Below the pieces are notes generated by a model, which searched no databases, was not told the origin of the DNA, and worked only from the letters and a program-made list of their open reading frames with translations. 10,435 nucleotides of DNA from Lachnospiraceae bacterium (lineage in GTDB: Bacteria; Bacillota_A; Clostridia; Lachnospirales; Lachnospiraceae): assembly GCA_024683935.1 (NCBI GenBank), contig JAIKXV010000129.1, forward strand, positions 1-10,435, written 5' to 3'. Positions 1 through 5,887 of the stretch are shown here, in pieces. Position 1 is the first letter of the stretch; each line of letters starts with the position of its first letter. Made by a program: the position numbers and the translations under genes.

Positions 1-144
1 AAAAGAAAGACTGATACGCTGGGGGTTCTATGACCTTTCCATGGCATATCAGTCAGTGCACGTCAACTGTTGAAAGAGCCGTATACCGAACGGTACGTAC
101 GGTGCTGTGAGAGGTCGGGGGCTAATCACCCCCTCCTACTCTAT
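1..144 (+). mobile_element. 3' end of a group II intron (domains V-VI), truncated by the window edge
   Basis: Domain V is read at 76-105: a GAGCCGTAT strand pairs with ACGTACGGTGC across a short helix capped by GAAC. After the linker TGTGAGAGG, domain VI follows at about 111-144 with a GGGGG/CCCCC stem (117-121 with 129-133). The 3' end CTACTCTAT is typical of bacterial group II introns, and the A at 138, seven nucleotides from the end, fits the branch point. The lower domain V helix has one non-canonical position (an A opposite G), so catalytic fitness is uncertain. The intron-encoded reverse transcriptase, if present, lies left of the window. The downstream exon starts at about 145, directly before the ribosome binding site of a recombinase remnant, so the intron sits in mobile DNA. 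The identification rests on motif recognition, not a covariance-model search. Confidence 0.8.
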
Positions 145-162
145 CAGATATGGAGGTGCAAG

Positions 163-277
163 ATGGGGAATATATATGGATACTGTCGTGTAAGCAGCCG
201 GGATCAGAACGAAGACCGGCAGCCTGATCACAATGAAGGAAATGAATGTGCCGGAGAAGAACATCTTTATTGACAAG
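163..277 (+). pseudogene. Serine recombinase (resolvase/invertase) N-terminal remnant, frameshifted and truncated
   Basis: The ATG at 163 follows a good ribosome binding site (GGAGGTG, 152-158). It opens MGNIYGYCRVSSRDQNEDRQ, the classic start of a serine recombinase catalytic domain: YxRVS, with the nucleophilic serine in the VSS motif. After the Gln codon at 220-222 the frame is lost. Skipping one C near 223-224 restores LI.MKEMNVPEKNIFIDK, the expected continuation in the resolvase family. Homology then ends at about 277, where unrelated sequence begins; the shifted frame stops at 320. The remaining catalytic domain and the DNA-binding domain are missing, so this is a dead fragment. It sits between the group II intron end and an array resembling an insertion-sequence terminus, which probably caused the truncation. 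The frameshift is seen directly; the family assignment comes from the motif. Confidence 0.78.
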
Positions 278-297
278 CTGAATAATCTGGAGCTAAT

Positions 298-363
298 TGA
301 GCCACCTGTCCGGCTAAAGTGAGCCACCCTTCCGGACGGAGTGAGCCACCCGCTTGGTGCTTT
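298..363 (+). repeat. Three 22-bp tandem units with TGAGCCACC core (insertion-sequence-end-like)
   Basis: TGAGCCACC occurs at 298, 320 and 342, exactly 22 bp apart. Units 1 and 2 also share CCGG at the same offset; unit 3 is more diverged beyond the core. Regularly spaced copies of a short core at an element boundary are typical of multiple transposase-binding sites, as in IS21-family ends, where the complementary GTGGCTCA motif is familiar. The array starts 20 bp after the recombinase homology is lost, which fits an insertion or deletion junction. No transposase gene is present, so this would be a solo end. The IS21 assignment is an inference. Confidence 0.55.
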
Positions 364-388
364 TCTCGTTATTTGAGGGAGGATATTT

Positions 389-583
389 ATGGAGAAGGAC
401 ACTTTTATTCCGGAGAAATACCGGAACATATTATTTCTCACCGCAGATGACATGAAAGAAATCATGCGGCTCGGTGAGAATAAAACTTATGAATGTTTAA
501 AAACGGCGCCCTTCAAGGTGGAAAAGATAGGAAACCAGCTAAGAGTAAATGCCAAGTCCTTTTGGGACTGGTATGGAACATAG
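389..583 (+). CDS. Small excisionase-like / helix-turn-helix DNA-binding protein
   Basis: This 64-residue protein starts at an ATG with a strong ribosome binding site (GGGAGG, 377-382). Its sequence FLTADDMKEIMRLGENKTYECLKTAP, followed by KVEKIGNQLRVNAKSFWDWY, fits the MerR/excisionase-type winged helix. A first helix-turn-helix is carried by DDMKEIMRLGENKTYECL (about residues 22-39). A beta wing with the basic-hydrophobic pattern IGNQLRV follows, then a terminal aromatic helix. Such proteins usually bind DNA at attachment sites and help a tyrosine integrase excise an element, or act as small regulators. No integrase follows; the next gene is a Schlafen-like protein 130 bp away. The protein is therefore likely an orphan remnant of an integrative element, although its reading frame is intact. 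DNA binding is fairly certain; an excision role is an inference. Confidence 0.7.
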   Translation: MEKDTFIPEKYRNILFLTADDMKEIMRLGENKTYECLKTAPFKVEKIGNQLRVNAKSFWDWYGT

Positions 584-617
584 AAAGCAGACCGTACTAA
601 AACTGCGTAAGTTATAA

Positions 618-646
618 TTGTCGGTAATGTCGTTATTATGTATAAT
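618..646 (+). promoter_or_regulatory. Candidate sigma-A promoter for the Schlafen-like gene
   Basis: TTGTCG at 618-623 and TATAAT at 641-646 are separated by 17 bp. This predicts a start near 653 and a leader of about 60 nt before the ATG at 714. Another TATAAT at 613-618 lacks an equally good upstream hexamer. The prediction comes from consensus matching only. Confidence 0.5.
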
Positions 647-713
647 AATCTGAGTTGATGGATGGTTAAGATAAATCAAACTAAACGTCATATGGGTTTT
701 ATTGGTATAAACG

Positions 714-2315
714 ATGGAAAGTATATTAAGTCTACCTGATGAATTGCTTACATTGATCAGGCATGGAGAGAATTTCCAAATTGAATATAAGGAAGCGAAA
801 AATGAACTTCCGAAGAGCCTTTTTGATACGGTGAGCTCATTTTCTAATCGTGAAGGAGGAGATATTTTTCTTGGTGTACATGACACAGGAGTGATACTGG
901 GAGTCGATCCGTCTTGTGCGGTTAAACTACGCACAAATTTTGGGACGCTGGCAAACAATAAGGATAAAGTATTTCCACCGATGTACCTGACAGCGAGAGA
1001 ATATACGTATATTTCCGAAGGTGGATTCTCTGGAGTTGATAAGAACGGGAAGATCATAACAGAACAACCGGGTGAGTATCATATCATTCATATACATATT
1101 CCTGTCAGTCCAACTGTAGTACGACATAAAGGCAGGATATTTGATAGGAACGAAGACGGAGATATAGATATCACGGATGTTCCGGATATGGTATTTCAGT
1201 GCTATGCTCGTAAGCAGAGCACTTATTATGTGAATAAGGTCTATCCATACTGGAAGTCAGTCGATTTGAGATCAGATCTCATTGATAGAGCCCGGGAAAT
1301 GGCTGCGGTCAGAAAACGGCGTGGTAACAAGAATGAGAGCCATCCATGGGAATCTATGGAAAATGAAGAATTGCTGCGGACATCGGGGCTAATACTGACA
1401 GATGAACAGGGACAAACCGGAATAACTTTGGCGGCGATCCTTCTATTTGGTACTGACAATATGATTGCTTCTGCATGTGCACATCATAAGACAGACTGTA
1501 TTTACCGGGTTTATAATATTGACCGGTATGATGATAGGGATGTTATAGATCCTACAAATCTGCTGGATTCCTATGATCGTATGTTTGACTTCGGTCAGAA
1601 ACACTTAAACGATCTCCATGTATTGGATGGAATTCAGAGTGTCAGCGCCAGAGATGCTATTCTGCGGGAGATTATCTCTAACAGTTTGGCTCACCGCGAT
1701 TATAGTAACGGATATATCGCTAAAATGGTGATTGAGAAGGACAGGATATTAATTGAGAATGGGAATAGGGCGCATGGTTTAGGTGCGTTGAATATCCGTG
1801 ATTTTAAGCCGTTCCCAAAAAATCCTACAATTTCAAAGATTTTCAGAGAAATCGGTTTGGCAGATGAGCTCGGAAGCGGCATGCGTAATAGTTATAAATA
1901 CACAAAACTATATAGCGGTGCCGAACCGGAGTTTATTGAGGGCGATGTCTTTGAAATTATTATTCCGTTGACCACAGGAGCAATGACAAAAGTGGGACCG
2001 GGAACTTCACCTGTTGAAGGTGGTGAAGTTGTGTACGCAGGCGTGACACAGGATGGTGGGCAAGTCAGTGGGCAAGTCAGTGGGCAAGTCAGTGGGCAAG
2101 TCGTGACAGTTAAGCTTGATGTCGAAAAAATAGCAGACCTGCTCGATTTTTGTTCTGAAGCAAAATCCAGAAATGAGATGCAGGAGTTTTGCGGTATCAG
2201 TTCCAGAAATTATTTTTCAGACAATATTTTAAAACCGTTGCTGAAAACCGGCAGACTTAAGAGAACGATACCGGACAAGCCGAATAGTAGCAAACAGAAA
2301 TATATTCGTGGATAA
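714..2315 (+). CDS. Schlafen/AlbA_2-domain protein with HATPase_c_4-like domain and winged-helix tail
   Basis: This 533-residue protein has three recognisable parts. Residues about 15-165 form the Schlafen AlbA_2 domain (FQIEYKEAKN, then SSFSNREGGDIFLGVHDTG). Residues about 308-420 resemble the C-terminal ATP-binding domain of so-called RecG-like putative regulators, with REIISNSLAHRDY (E319, N323, H327, R328, D329) and GLADELGSGMRN. Residues about 466-533 look like a winged helix (SRNEMQEFCGISSRNYFSDNI, then PLLKTGRLKRTIPDKPN). A GQVS micro-repeat (449-463) links the last two. Annotation pipelines often call this family ATP-dependent DNA helicase RecG, but no helicase motifs are visible, so that name would mislead. 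Known relatives are considered DNA- or RNA-binding regulators, and some occur in mobile or defence islands. The ATG at 714 is the first possible start after an in-frame stop at 708 and has no clear ribosome binding site. Length is normal and the frame is intact. The cellular role is unknown. Confidence 0.8.
   Translation: MESILSLPDELLTLIRHGENFQIEYKEAKNELPKSLFDTVSSFSNREGGDIFLGVHDTGVILGVDPSCAVKLRTNFGTLANNKDKVFPPMYLTAREYTYISEGGFSGVDKNGKIITEQPGEYHIIHIHIPVSPTVVRHKGRIFDRNEDGDIDITDVPDMVFQCYARKQSTYYVNKVYPYWKSVDLRSDLIDRAREMAAVRKRRGNKNESHPWESMENEELLRTSGLILTDEQGQTGITLAAILLFGTDNMIASACAHHKTDCIYRVYNIDRYDDRDVIDPTNLLDSYDRMFDFGQKHLNDLHVLDGIQSVSARDAILREIISNSLAHRDYSNGYIAKMVIEKDRILIENGNRAHGLGALNIRDFKPFPKNPTISKIFREIGLADELGSGMRNSYKYTKLYSGAEPEFIEGDVFEIIIPLTTGAMTKVGPGTSPVEGGEVVYAGVTQDGGQVSGQVSGQVSGQVVTVKLDVEKIADLLDFCSEAKSRNEMQEFCGISSRNYFSDNILKPLLKTGRLKRTIPDKPNSSKQKYIRG
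2058..2102 (+). repeat. 12-bp coding micro-repeat (three full copies plus a partial) encoding GQVS
   Basis: GGGCAAGTCAGT begins at 2058, 2070 and 2082, followed at 2094 by a 9-bp partial copy. It encodes GQVSGQVSGQVSGQV between the ATPase-like domain and the winged helix. The copies are identical at DNA level and in frame, so copy-number change by replication slippage would alter linker length without frameshift. Confidence 0.9.
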
Positions 2316-2677
2316 AAAGCAAAACTACCATAATCAAAACGATATTCCATACTACCACAAAAACTACCGCAGGTTTTAAGGAGCAATAAAACCGCTTAAG
2401 GAAGATTAAGGCAGATCATGATGGAACACTCAGATAAATCAAGGCATTTCAAGGATGTGCATAACAGACCGGGACTGGCCGGGAGCCGTGGGATGCACTA
2501 TAAATTTGAGGGGTGAGCTAAAGCTGCAGGGCATGTCTGAAAGAGCAGGCGGTACCCGTGGGTAATAGAAAGCGAACAGGCAATACAGCCGGAGGACGGT
2601 TCTTTTGACCGGGGTTCTGCTTTGAGCCGGTCGCAGCAGATGGAGCCAAAAGAACCGTTACGAAAGCAGAATTTTGA
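2316..2677. other. Gene-free 362-bp stretch between convergent genes
   Basis: No supported coding sequence is seen. An inverted repeat at 2372-2378 and 2387-2393 (GGTTTTA/TAAAACC), extended past a bulge by GC/GC, could be a weak hairpin after the Schlafen-like gene, but no T-run follows. From about 2440 the DNA becomes more G+C-rich and lacks long open frames, suggesting decayed mobile sequence. It ends in the long inverted repeat at 2596-2658, annotated separately. Confidence 0.55.
2596..2658. repeat. Long hairpin-forming inverted repeat (REP-/MITE-like)
   Basis: ACGGTTCTTTTG at 2596-2607 is perfectly complementary to CAAAAGAACCGT at 2647-2658 (12 bp). Between them GACCGG (2607-2612) can pair with CCGGTC (2627-2632). 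TTCTGCTTT at 2615-2623 is additionally complementary to AAAGCAGAA at 2663-2671, outside the hairpin, so an alternative fold exists. The GACGGTTCTTTTG / CAAAAGAACCGT arms resemble dispersed palindromic repeats seen in Clostridia genomes, often near Y1-type (REP-associated) transposases. That link is from memory and not tested here. There is no T-run in either direction, so a standard terminator is unlikely. Confidence 0.6.
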
Positions 2678-3478
2678 TCAGATTACAGATTTAAAGTACT
2701 TGTGGACTCTCTCTATGCAGTCAGGAGCTTCATCATAGAATGCATGACCGTAGTTCTGATAAACATAGTATTCACATCCTAATTTTTCCGCAATTTCAAG
2801 GGAAGTCTCTTTTCCGAATACCAAATCATCCTCTGCTGCAACTACGAGGGTATTACATTTGATTTTCTGTATCATATCTGAGATGTCAAAACTCAGTATA
2901 TCCTTTGCGACTATAACAAAACGCTTCAGTTCTTCATCTGTTACAAGTGCGGACATCTTCTTAAATACGTCTAAATAAGTATTAACGTAATTTTTTGTGT
3001 AACACTTCTCGGCAAAGTCCACCATGAGTTTCTCCCTGTCTCCTGACTTTGCAAGATCTATCCAGTTTTTAATTACTGCATCGGATTTTTCATTATGATG
3101 GCTGCTGCTGGACATGATGATCATGCTGTTTACTAATTCCGGTGCTTTCAGCGCCATACACATGGAGATCATTCCTCCCTGGGAAGTAGATACGATATTT
3201 ACGCTGTCAAAGCCGATTTTTTTAACAGCTTTGATGGTATCCTCTGCCATATTTTCTATTGAATATTCCTCAGGAATATTTTTTCTCCTGTCCATAACAT
3301 AGATGTCAAATTCATCTGTCATGGGCGCATAAGCAGCTGCCACAAGATCAGCAGATTCCATTACGCTCTTGATCGAGAGTCCCGGAATAATAAATACGGG
3401 ATAGCCTCCCTTTTTGCCGAACCTGAAGTAGTCCATTAATACATCATCTGTTTTTACGGTTTCAATTGCTATACTCAT
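2678..3478 (-). CDS. Alpha/beta hydrolase-fold protein
   Basis: This is a 266-residue alpha/beta hydrolase. I chose the Met at 3478 because AAAGGAGG lies just upstream on the minus strand (CCTCC at 3483-3487); an in-frame Met 13 codons earlier has no such site. Visible landmarks are VFIIPG (oxyanion-hole region, about 28-33), the nucleophile elbow IVSTSQGG with Ser99, an acid candidate in LVVAAEDD (Asp217/218) and YGHAF with His245. The elbow reads S-T-S-Q-G rather than the canonical G-x-S-x-G, a tolerated variant. No signal peptide is seen, so it should be cytoplasmic. The substrate cannot be read from sequence; esterase, peptidase and lactonase activities all occur in this fold. It lies 87 nt downstream of the sensor kinase gene on the same strand and has its own predicted promoter, so it may be cotranscribed with the two-component genes, expressed alone, or both. 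Confidence 0.85.
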   Translation of the reverse strand: MSIAIETVKTDDVLMDYFRFGKKGGYPVFIIPGLSIKSVMESADLVAAAYAPMTDEFDIYVMDRRKNIPEEYSIENMAEDTIKAVKKIGFDSVNIVSTSQGGMISMCMALKAPELVNSMIIMSSSSHHNEKSDAVIKNWIDLAKSGDREKLMVDFAEKCYTKNYVNTYLDVFKKMSALVTDEELKRFVIVAKDILSFDISDMIQKIKCNTLVVAAEDDLVFGKETSLEIAEKLGCEYYVYQNYGHAFYDEAPDCIERVHKYFKSVI

Positions 3479-3540
3479 TTTTCCTCCTTTATAAGTGCAT
3501 ATGGTATGCCGCTCCATTTCCCTAATTCATTCGATTTATA

Positions 3541-3569
3541 ATTATCTTATTTTCACTTGATATAGTCAA
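3541..3569 (-). promoter_or_regulatory. Candidate sigma-A promoter for the hydrolase gene
   Basis: On the minus strand TTGACT (plus-strand 3564-3569) and GATAAT (3541-3546) are separated by 17 bp. The -35 hexamer overlaps the stop codon of the sensor kinase gene (3566-3568). This implies that the hydrolase can be expressed independently of the two-component operon. Confidence 0.6.
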
Positions 3570-4936
3570 ACGATTTCAGCAGCCGTCTCCGTGGCCTGGC
3601 AGGGGGAATAGAAGATGATATCCGCCGAAAAGACACCGTTATCAACTTTTAGATCCATCGTGCCATTGTATTTCCTTACCGTGGCGTAAACGGATGAGAG
3701 ACCGATCCCGTGTTCCGAATAATTGTCTTTGAGAGACGGGTAATAGTGGTTGTTTTCCGAAATGGGCTTTCCGGAATAGCTGTTTTCAACGGAAATACCA
3801 AGCATCGCGCTTGACAGCATCCCTGATACGATTTTTATGCTACGGTTTTCTTCGGGTTCAAGAGATAAGGCATTCGTGGCGTTTTCAAGAAGATTTCCAA
3901 GCACGGAACAGAGATCTGATTCGGAAATGGGCAGAGATTCCGGAAGATTGATCCTCCAGATGATCTCGGCATTCAGCTCCCTGAGCCGGCTGTCATAATA
4001 TGCGGCTATGGCATCAACCGCACTATTTGTGGCGAAATGGTCAAAACTTACGTTTGTTATTTCGATTATCGAATCCAGATATTCTGACAGTTTGGAGAAC
4101 TCCCGGTTCTTTGAAAGCCCGTCGAGGACAAGCAGATGCTGTCTGAAGTCATGTCGAAGGGTGCGTGTGGAATCCATATAATCCCGTAATTCCCTGTAAC
4201 GTTTTTCCTGCAGCTGAAGCAGATGATTTTCGTTTTCTATTTCGGCATTTTTAATTATATGCCGTGTTATCCTGTAGAATGCCAGATAAATTACCCATAT
4301 AAACAGCAGGAGGAGAGGGAAAAGGAACAGGCTGACTTTTCTGACCCTCTGTGTAAGAATAGCTGTTCTGCTGACGGGAGTTGACCACAGGAAGAAAAAG
4401 CTTGTGACAACGGGGATTGGTGTGATCTGAAACCACACGGAGCTAAATTCCTTCCGCGTCAGGAGGAAAGGAACTATAGTGTTTAAGGTGTGGGAAAAGA
4501 GTATAAAAACAAGCGCGGAAAGTATCAGGGTAATATAGACTAAAGTTAATGAAAAGTCGTTTGGCTGTTCATTTCTTTCAATAGGCGCAACAAGATAGAT
4601 CGCGTAAACATAGCTGAATCCCTCGATCAGCACAGCATTTGAAAAACAGAACAGGCATTTTATTAAAGAGGTATCGGATATCAGGTAATAAGCTGCAAAA
4701 AAAAGCGGGAGGGAGAATATGAGCAGTCTCTCAGTCCTGAAGCCTGTAATACTGCAGAAAAGACCTCCTAATATACAAAACGCCGCTAAAAAAGCACCGT
4801 AAACCATGCAATGGGAAATCCTGAATGGGGCGGAGGGGTATTTAATGTGCTGCCGGATCTGGATAAGTGCGATTAAGGCAGCGGGCAGGACAATAGATAG
4901 TTCCAGCATATTATGTAAGGAAGATTCGAGCGGCAT
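3566..4936 (-). CDS. GHKL-type sensor histidine kinase (Agr/ComD-like)
   Basis: This 456-residue membrane sensor has six or seven hydrophobic segments in residues about 10-220, followed by a charged linker helix (about 224-258). The phosphoacceptor box TLRHDFRQHLLVLDG puts the likely phosphorylated His at 262. The GHKL ATPase domain shows an N box, GNLLENATNA (Asn352), and a G box, SEHGIGLSS (408-415). This order, with a polytopic sensor and RHD-type His box, is typical of the AgrC/ComD/VirS class, whose known ligands are mostly secreted peptides. The gene starts 1 nt after the response regulator stop (TAA-C-ATG) and has only a weak ribosome binding site, so translational coupling is likely. 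No peptide precursor, AgrB-type protease or exporter gene lies in the window, so the ligand is unknown. A ten-residue tail follows the last ATPase strand. Confidence 0.92.
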   Translation of the reverse strand: MPLESSLHNMLELSIVLPAALIALIQIRQHIKYPSAPFRISHCMVYGAFLAAFCILGGLFCSITGFRTERLLIFSLPLFFAAYYLISDTSLIKCLFCFSNAVLIEGFSYVYAIYLVAPIERNEQPNDFSLTLVYITLILSALVFILFSHTLNTIVPFLLTRKEFSSVWFQITPIPVVTSFFFLWSTPVSRTAILTQRVRKVSLFLFPLLLLFIWVIYLAFYRITRHIIKNAEIENENHLLQLQEKRYRELRDYMDSTRTLRHDFRQHLLVLDGLSKNREFSKLSEYLDSIIEITNVSFDHFATNSAVDAIAAYYDSRLRELNAEIIWRINLPESLPISESDLCSVLGNLLENATNALSLEPEENRSIKIVSGMLSSAMLGISVENSYSGKPISENNHYYPSLKDNYSEHGIGLSSVYATVRKYNGTMDLKVDNGVFSADIIFYSPCQATETAAEIV

Positions 4937-4937
4937 G

Positions 4938-5669
4938 TTATTCTTCTTTCAAACGTCTGATCGTGTAACTGGTAAATGTTTTTATTATTTCTGCTCTGCC
5001 TCTGACTTTCATCGGATAATATGAGCCGTCCTCCAAACAGATCTTGTCATTGTCGAGGGTAAGGACATAATCCATGTTTATGATAATTCCCTTATTGCAG
5101 GGCAGAAATCTCGGATCTGACATAAGCTGCGTACTGATTTTCGTAAAAGTATCCAGGCATTTCAGAGGGTTTCCGTCCTTTAACCGGATTTCCACACTAT
5201 GACCCTCTGACAGAACGGCAACTATTGAGCCTAACGTAACTGAATGCACCGCTCTCGGCACTCTGACACATATTTCGGGATCTTTGGAAGAGATTTTACG
5301 AATGAACTCCTTCAGAACCTGAAACAGTCTTTCGACGGAATAGGGCTTCAGGATGTAATCAAAGCAGTGAAGGGGAAAAGCGTCAAATGCATATTCTTCC
5401 GATGATGTCAGAAAAACCACCAGAATATCGGGATCCACTTTCCTTATGCCTTTAACGGTATCTATACCGCTGATACCATCCATGCATATATCCATGAAAA
5501 CAAGATGGAACATGCCGGGATGGAAAGCATCTATAAAAATCCTGCCATCATTAAAGGCAGAAATATTAACCGGTTCTCTGACAGACTGCCGGAAATAGCT
5601 TTCTATGTCTGTTTTTAACCGGGCGATATCACTATTGTCATCATCTATAACAGCGATATTATAGTCCAT
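4938..5669 (-). CDS. LytTR-family response regulator (AgrA/ComE-like)
   Basis: This 243-residue regulator has an N-terminal receiver domain and a C-terminal LytTR DNA-binding domain. In the receiver, the acidic pocket is D9-D11, the phosphorylated Asp is D60 (VFMDICMDGISG), the switch Thr/Ser is in VVFLTSSEE (T88/S89), and the conserved Lys is K108 in ILKPYS. The LytTR domain spans about 132-240 and includes DTFTKISTQLMSDPRFLPCNKG and INMDYV. I chose the Met at 5669 because AAGGAG (plus-strand CTCCTT, 5676-5681) precedes it; a Met six codons upstream overlaps that site. It is the first gene of a two-gene operon with the sensor kinase. LytTR proteins bind paired direct repeats upstream of target promoters. 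The candidate direct repeats at 5753-5785, between this gene's promoter and the divergent lipoprotein promoter, make autoregulation and control of the lipoprotein gene plausible. Confidence 0.93.
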   Translation of the reverse strand: MDYNIAVIDDDNSDIARLKTDIESYFRQSVREPVNISAFNDGRIFIDAFHPGMFHLVFMDICMDGISGIDTVKGIRKVDPDILVVFLTSSEEYAFDAFPLHCFDYILKPYSVERLFQVLKEFIRKISSKDPEICVRVPRAVHSVTLGSIVAVLSEGHSVEIRLKDGNPLKCLDTFTKISTQLMSDPRFLPCNKGIIINMDYVLTLDNDKICLEDGSYYPMKVRGRAEIIKTFTSYTIRRLKEE

Positions 5670-5679
5670 CTGTTTCTCC

Positions 5680-5714
5680 TTAATCAAAATGTGACTTTTG
5701 GCGTCCGAATCATT
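5680..5714 (-). repeat. 35-bp perfect repeat, copy A, in the 5' leader of the response regulator gene
   Basis: Read on the minus strand, this 35-bp sequence is identical to plus-strand 10247-10281, so the two copies are inverted relative to each other. It begins about 11 bp downstream of the response regulator -10 hexamer and ends at its ribosome binding site. Internally CAAAA-GTCACA-TTTTG forms a short dyad with 5-bp arms. Confidence 0.95.
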
Positions 5715-5724
5715 TTATTATCAT

Positions 5725-5753
5725 ATCATAGTGATCCTGCTGTGGAAATTCAA
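5725..5753 (-). promoter_or_regulatory. Candidate sigma-A promoter of the two-component operon
   Basis: On the minus strand TTGAAT (plus-strand 5748-5753) and TATGAT (5725-5730) are separated by 17 bp. A start near 5718 would place the 35-bp repeat at the very beginning of the transcript, followed by the ribosome binding site and the ATG at 5669. Confidence 0.6.
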
Positions 5754-5785
5754 AAATGACGTTTATGCAGATAAAAAGACTTTTG
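5753..5785 (+). promoter_or_regulatory. Paired direct repeats between divergent promoters (candidate response-regulator operator)
   Basis: AAAATGACGTTT at 5753-5764 and AAAAAGACTTTT at 5773-5784 match at 10 of 12 positions and are exactly 20 bp apart, about two helical turns. They lie just upstream of the lipoprotein -35 (5797) and touch the -35 of the divergent regulator promoter (5748-5753). GACTTTTG recurs inside the 35-bp repeat at 5693-5700. LytTR regulators typically use two direct half-sites at about this phasing. Assigning the site to the neighbouring regulator is an inference from position. Confidence 0.45.
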
Positions 5786-5796
5786 TGAATAATCTC

Positions 5797-5825
5797 TTGA
5801 TGATTTTTAGTTTCTTTCCTATAAT
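5797..5825 (+). promoter_or_regulatory. Sigma-A promoter of the lipoprotein/TM2 operon
   Basis: TTGATG at 5797-5802, a 17-bp spacer and a perfect TATAAT at 5820-5825 predict a start near 5832 and a leader of about 55 nt. A strong ribosome binding site (AGGAGG, 5876-5881) precedes the ATG at 5888. This is one of the best promoter matches in the window. Confidence 0.75.
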
Positions 5826-5887
5826 CTTTCTCCGTATGTATCCGGCTATTACAATCCGGAGTGTTATTGAGATATAGGAGGATAATT

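Noticed and set aside
298..363. CRISPR-like array
   Set aside because: Only three units, a 9-bp conserved core, a 22-bp period and no distinct repeat/spacer structure; an insertion-sequence end fits better.
692..739. Fifteen-codon open frame overlapping the Schlafen-like start, considered as a leader peptide
   Set aside because: It has no ribosome binding site and no regulatory codon run; overlap with the main start is likely chance.
539..1057. Minus-strand open frame (172 codons) over the Schlafen-like gene start
   Set aside because: It is antisense to a conserved AlbA_2 domain and shows no motif or ribosome binding site.
714..2315. ATP-dependent DNA helicase RecG
   Set aside because: No Walker A/DExx helicase motifs are visible; the domains present are AlbA_2, a GHKL-like ATPase fold and a winged helix.
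2596..2658. Bidirectional terminator between the convergent genes
   Set aside because: The stem is strong, but no T-run follows in either direction and the loop is long.
5670..5887. Hidden AgrD-like signal peptide gene between the regulator and the lipoprotein
   Set aside because: I found no short frame with a ribosome binding site and a cysteine or charged tail typical of such peptides; the space is filled by two promoters and repeats.
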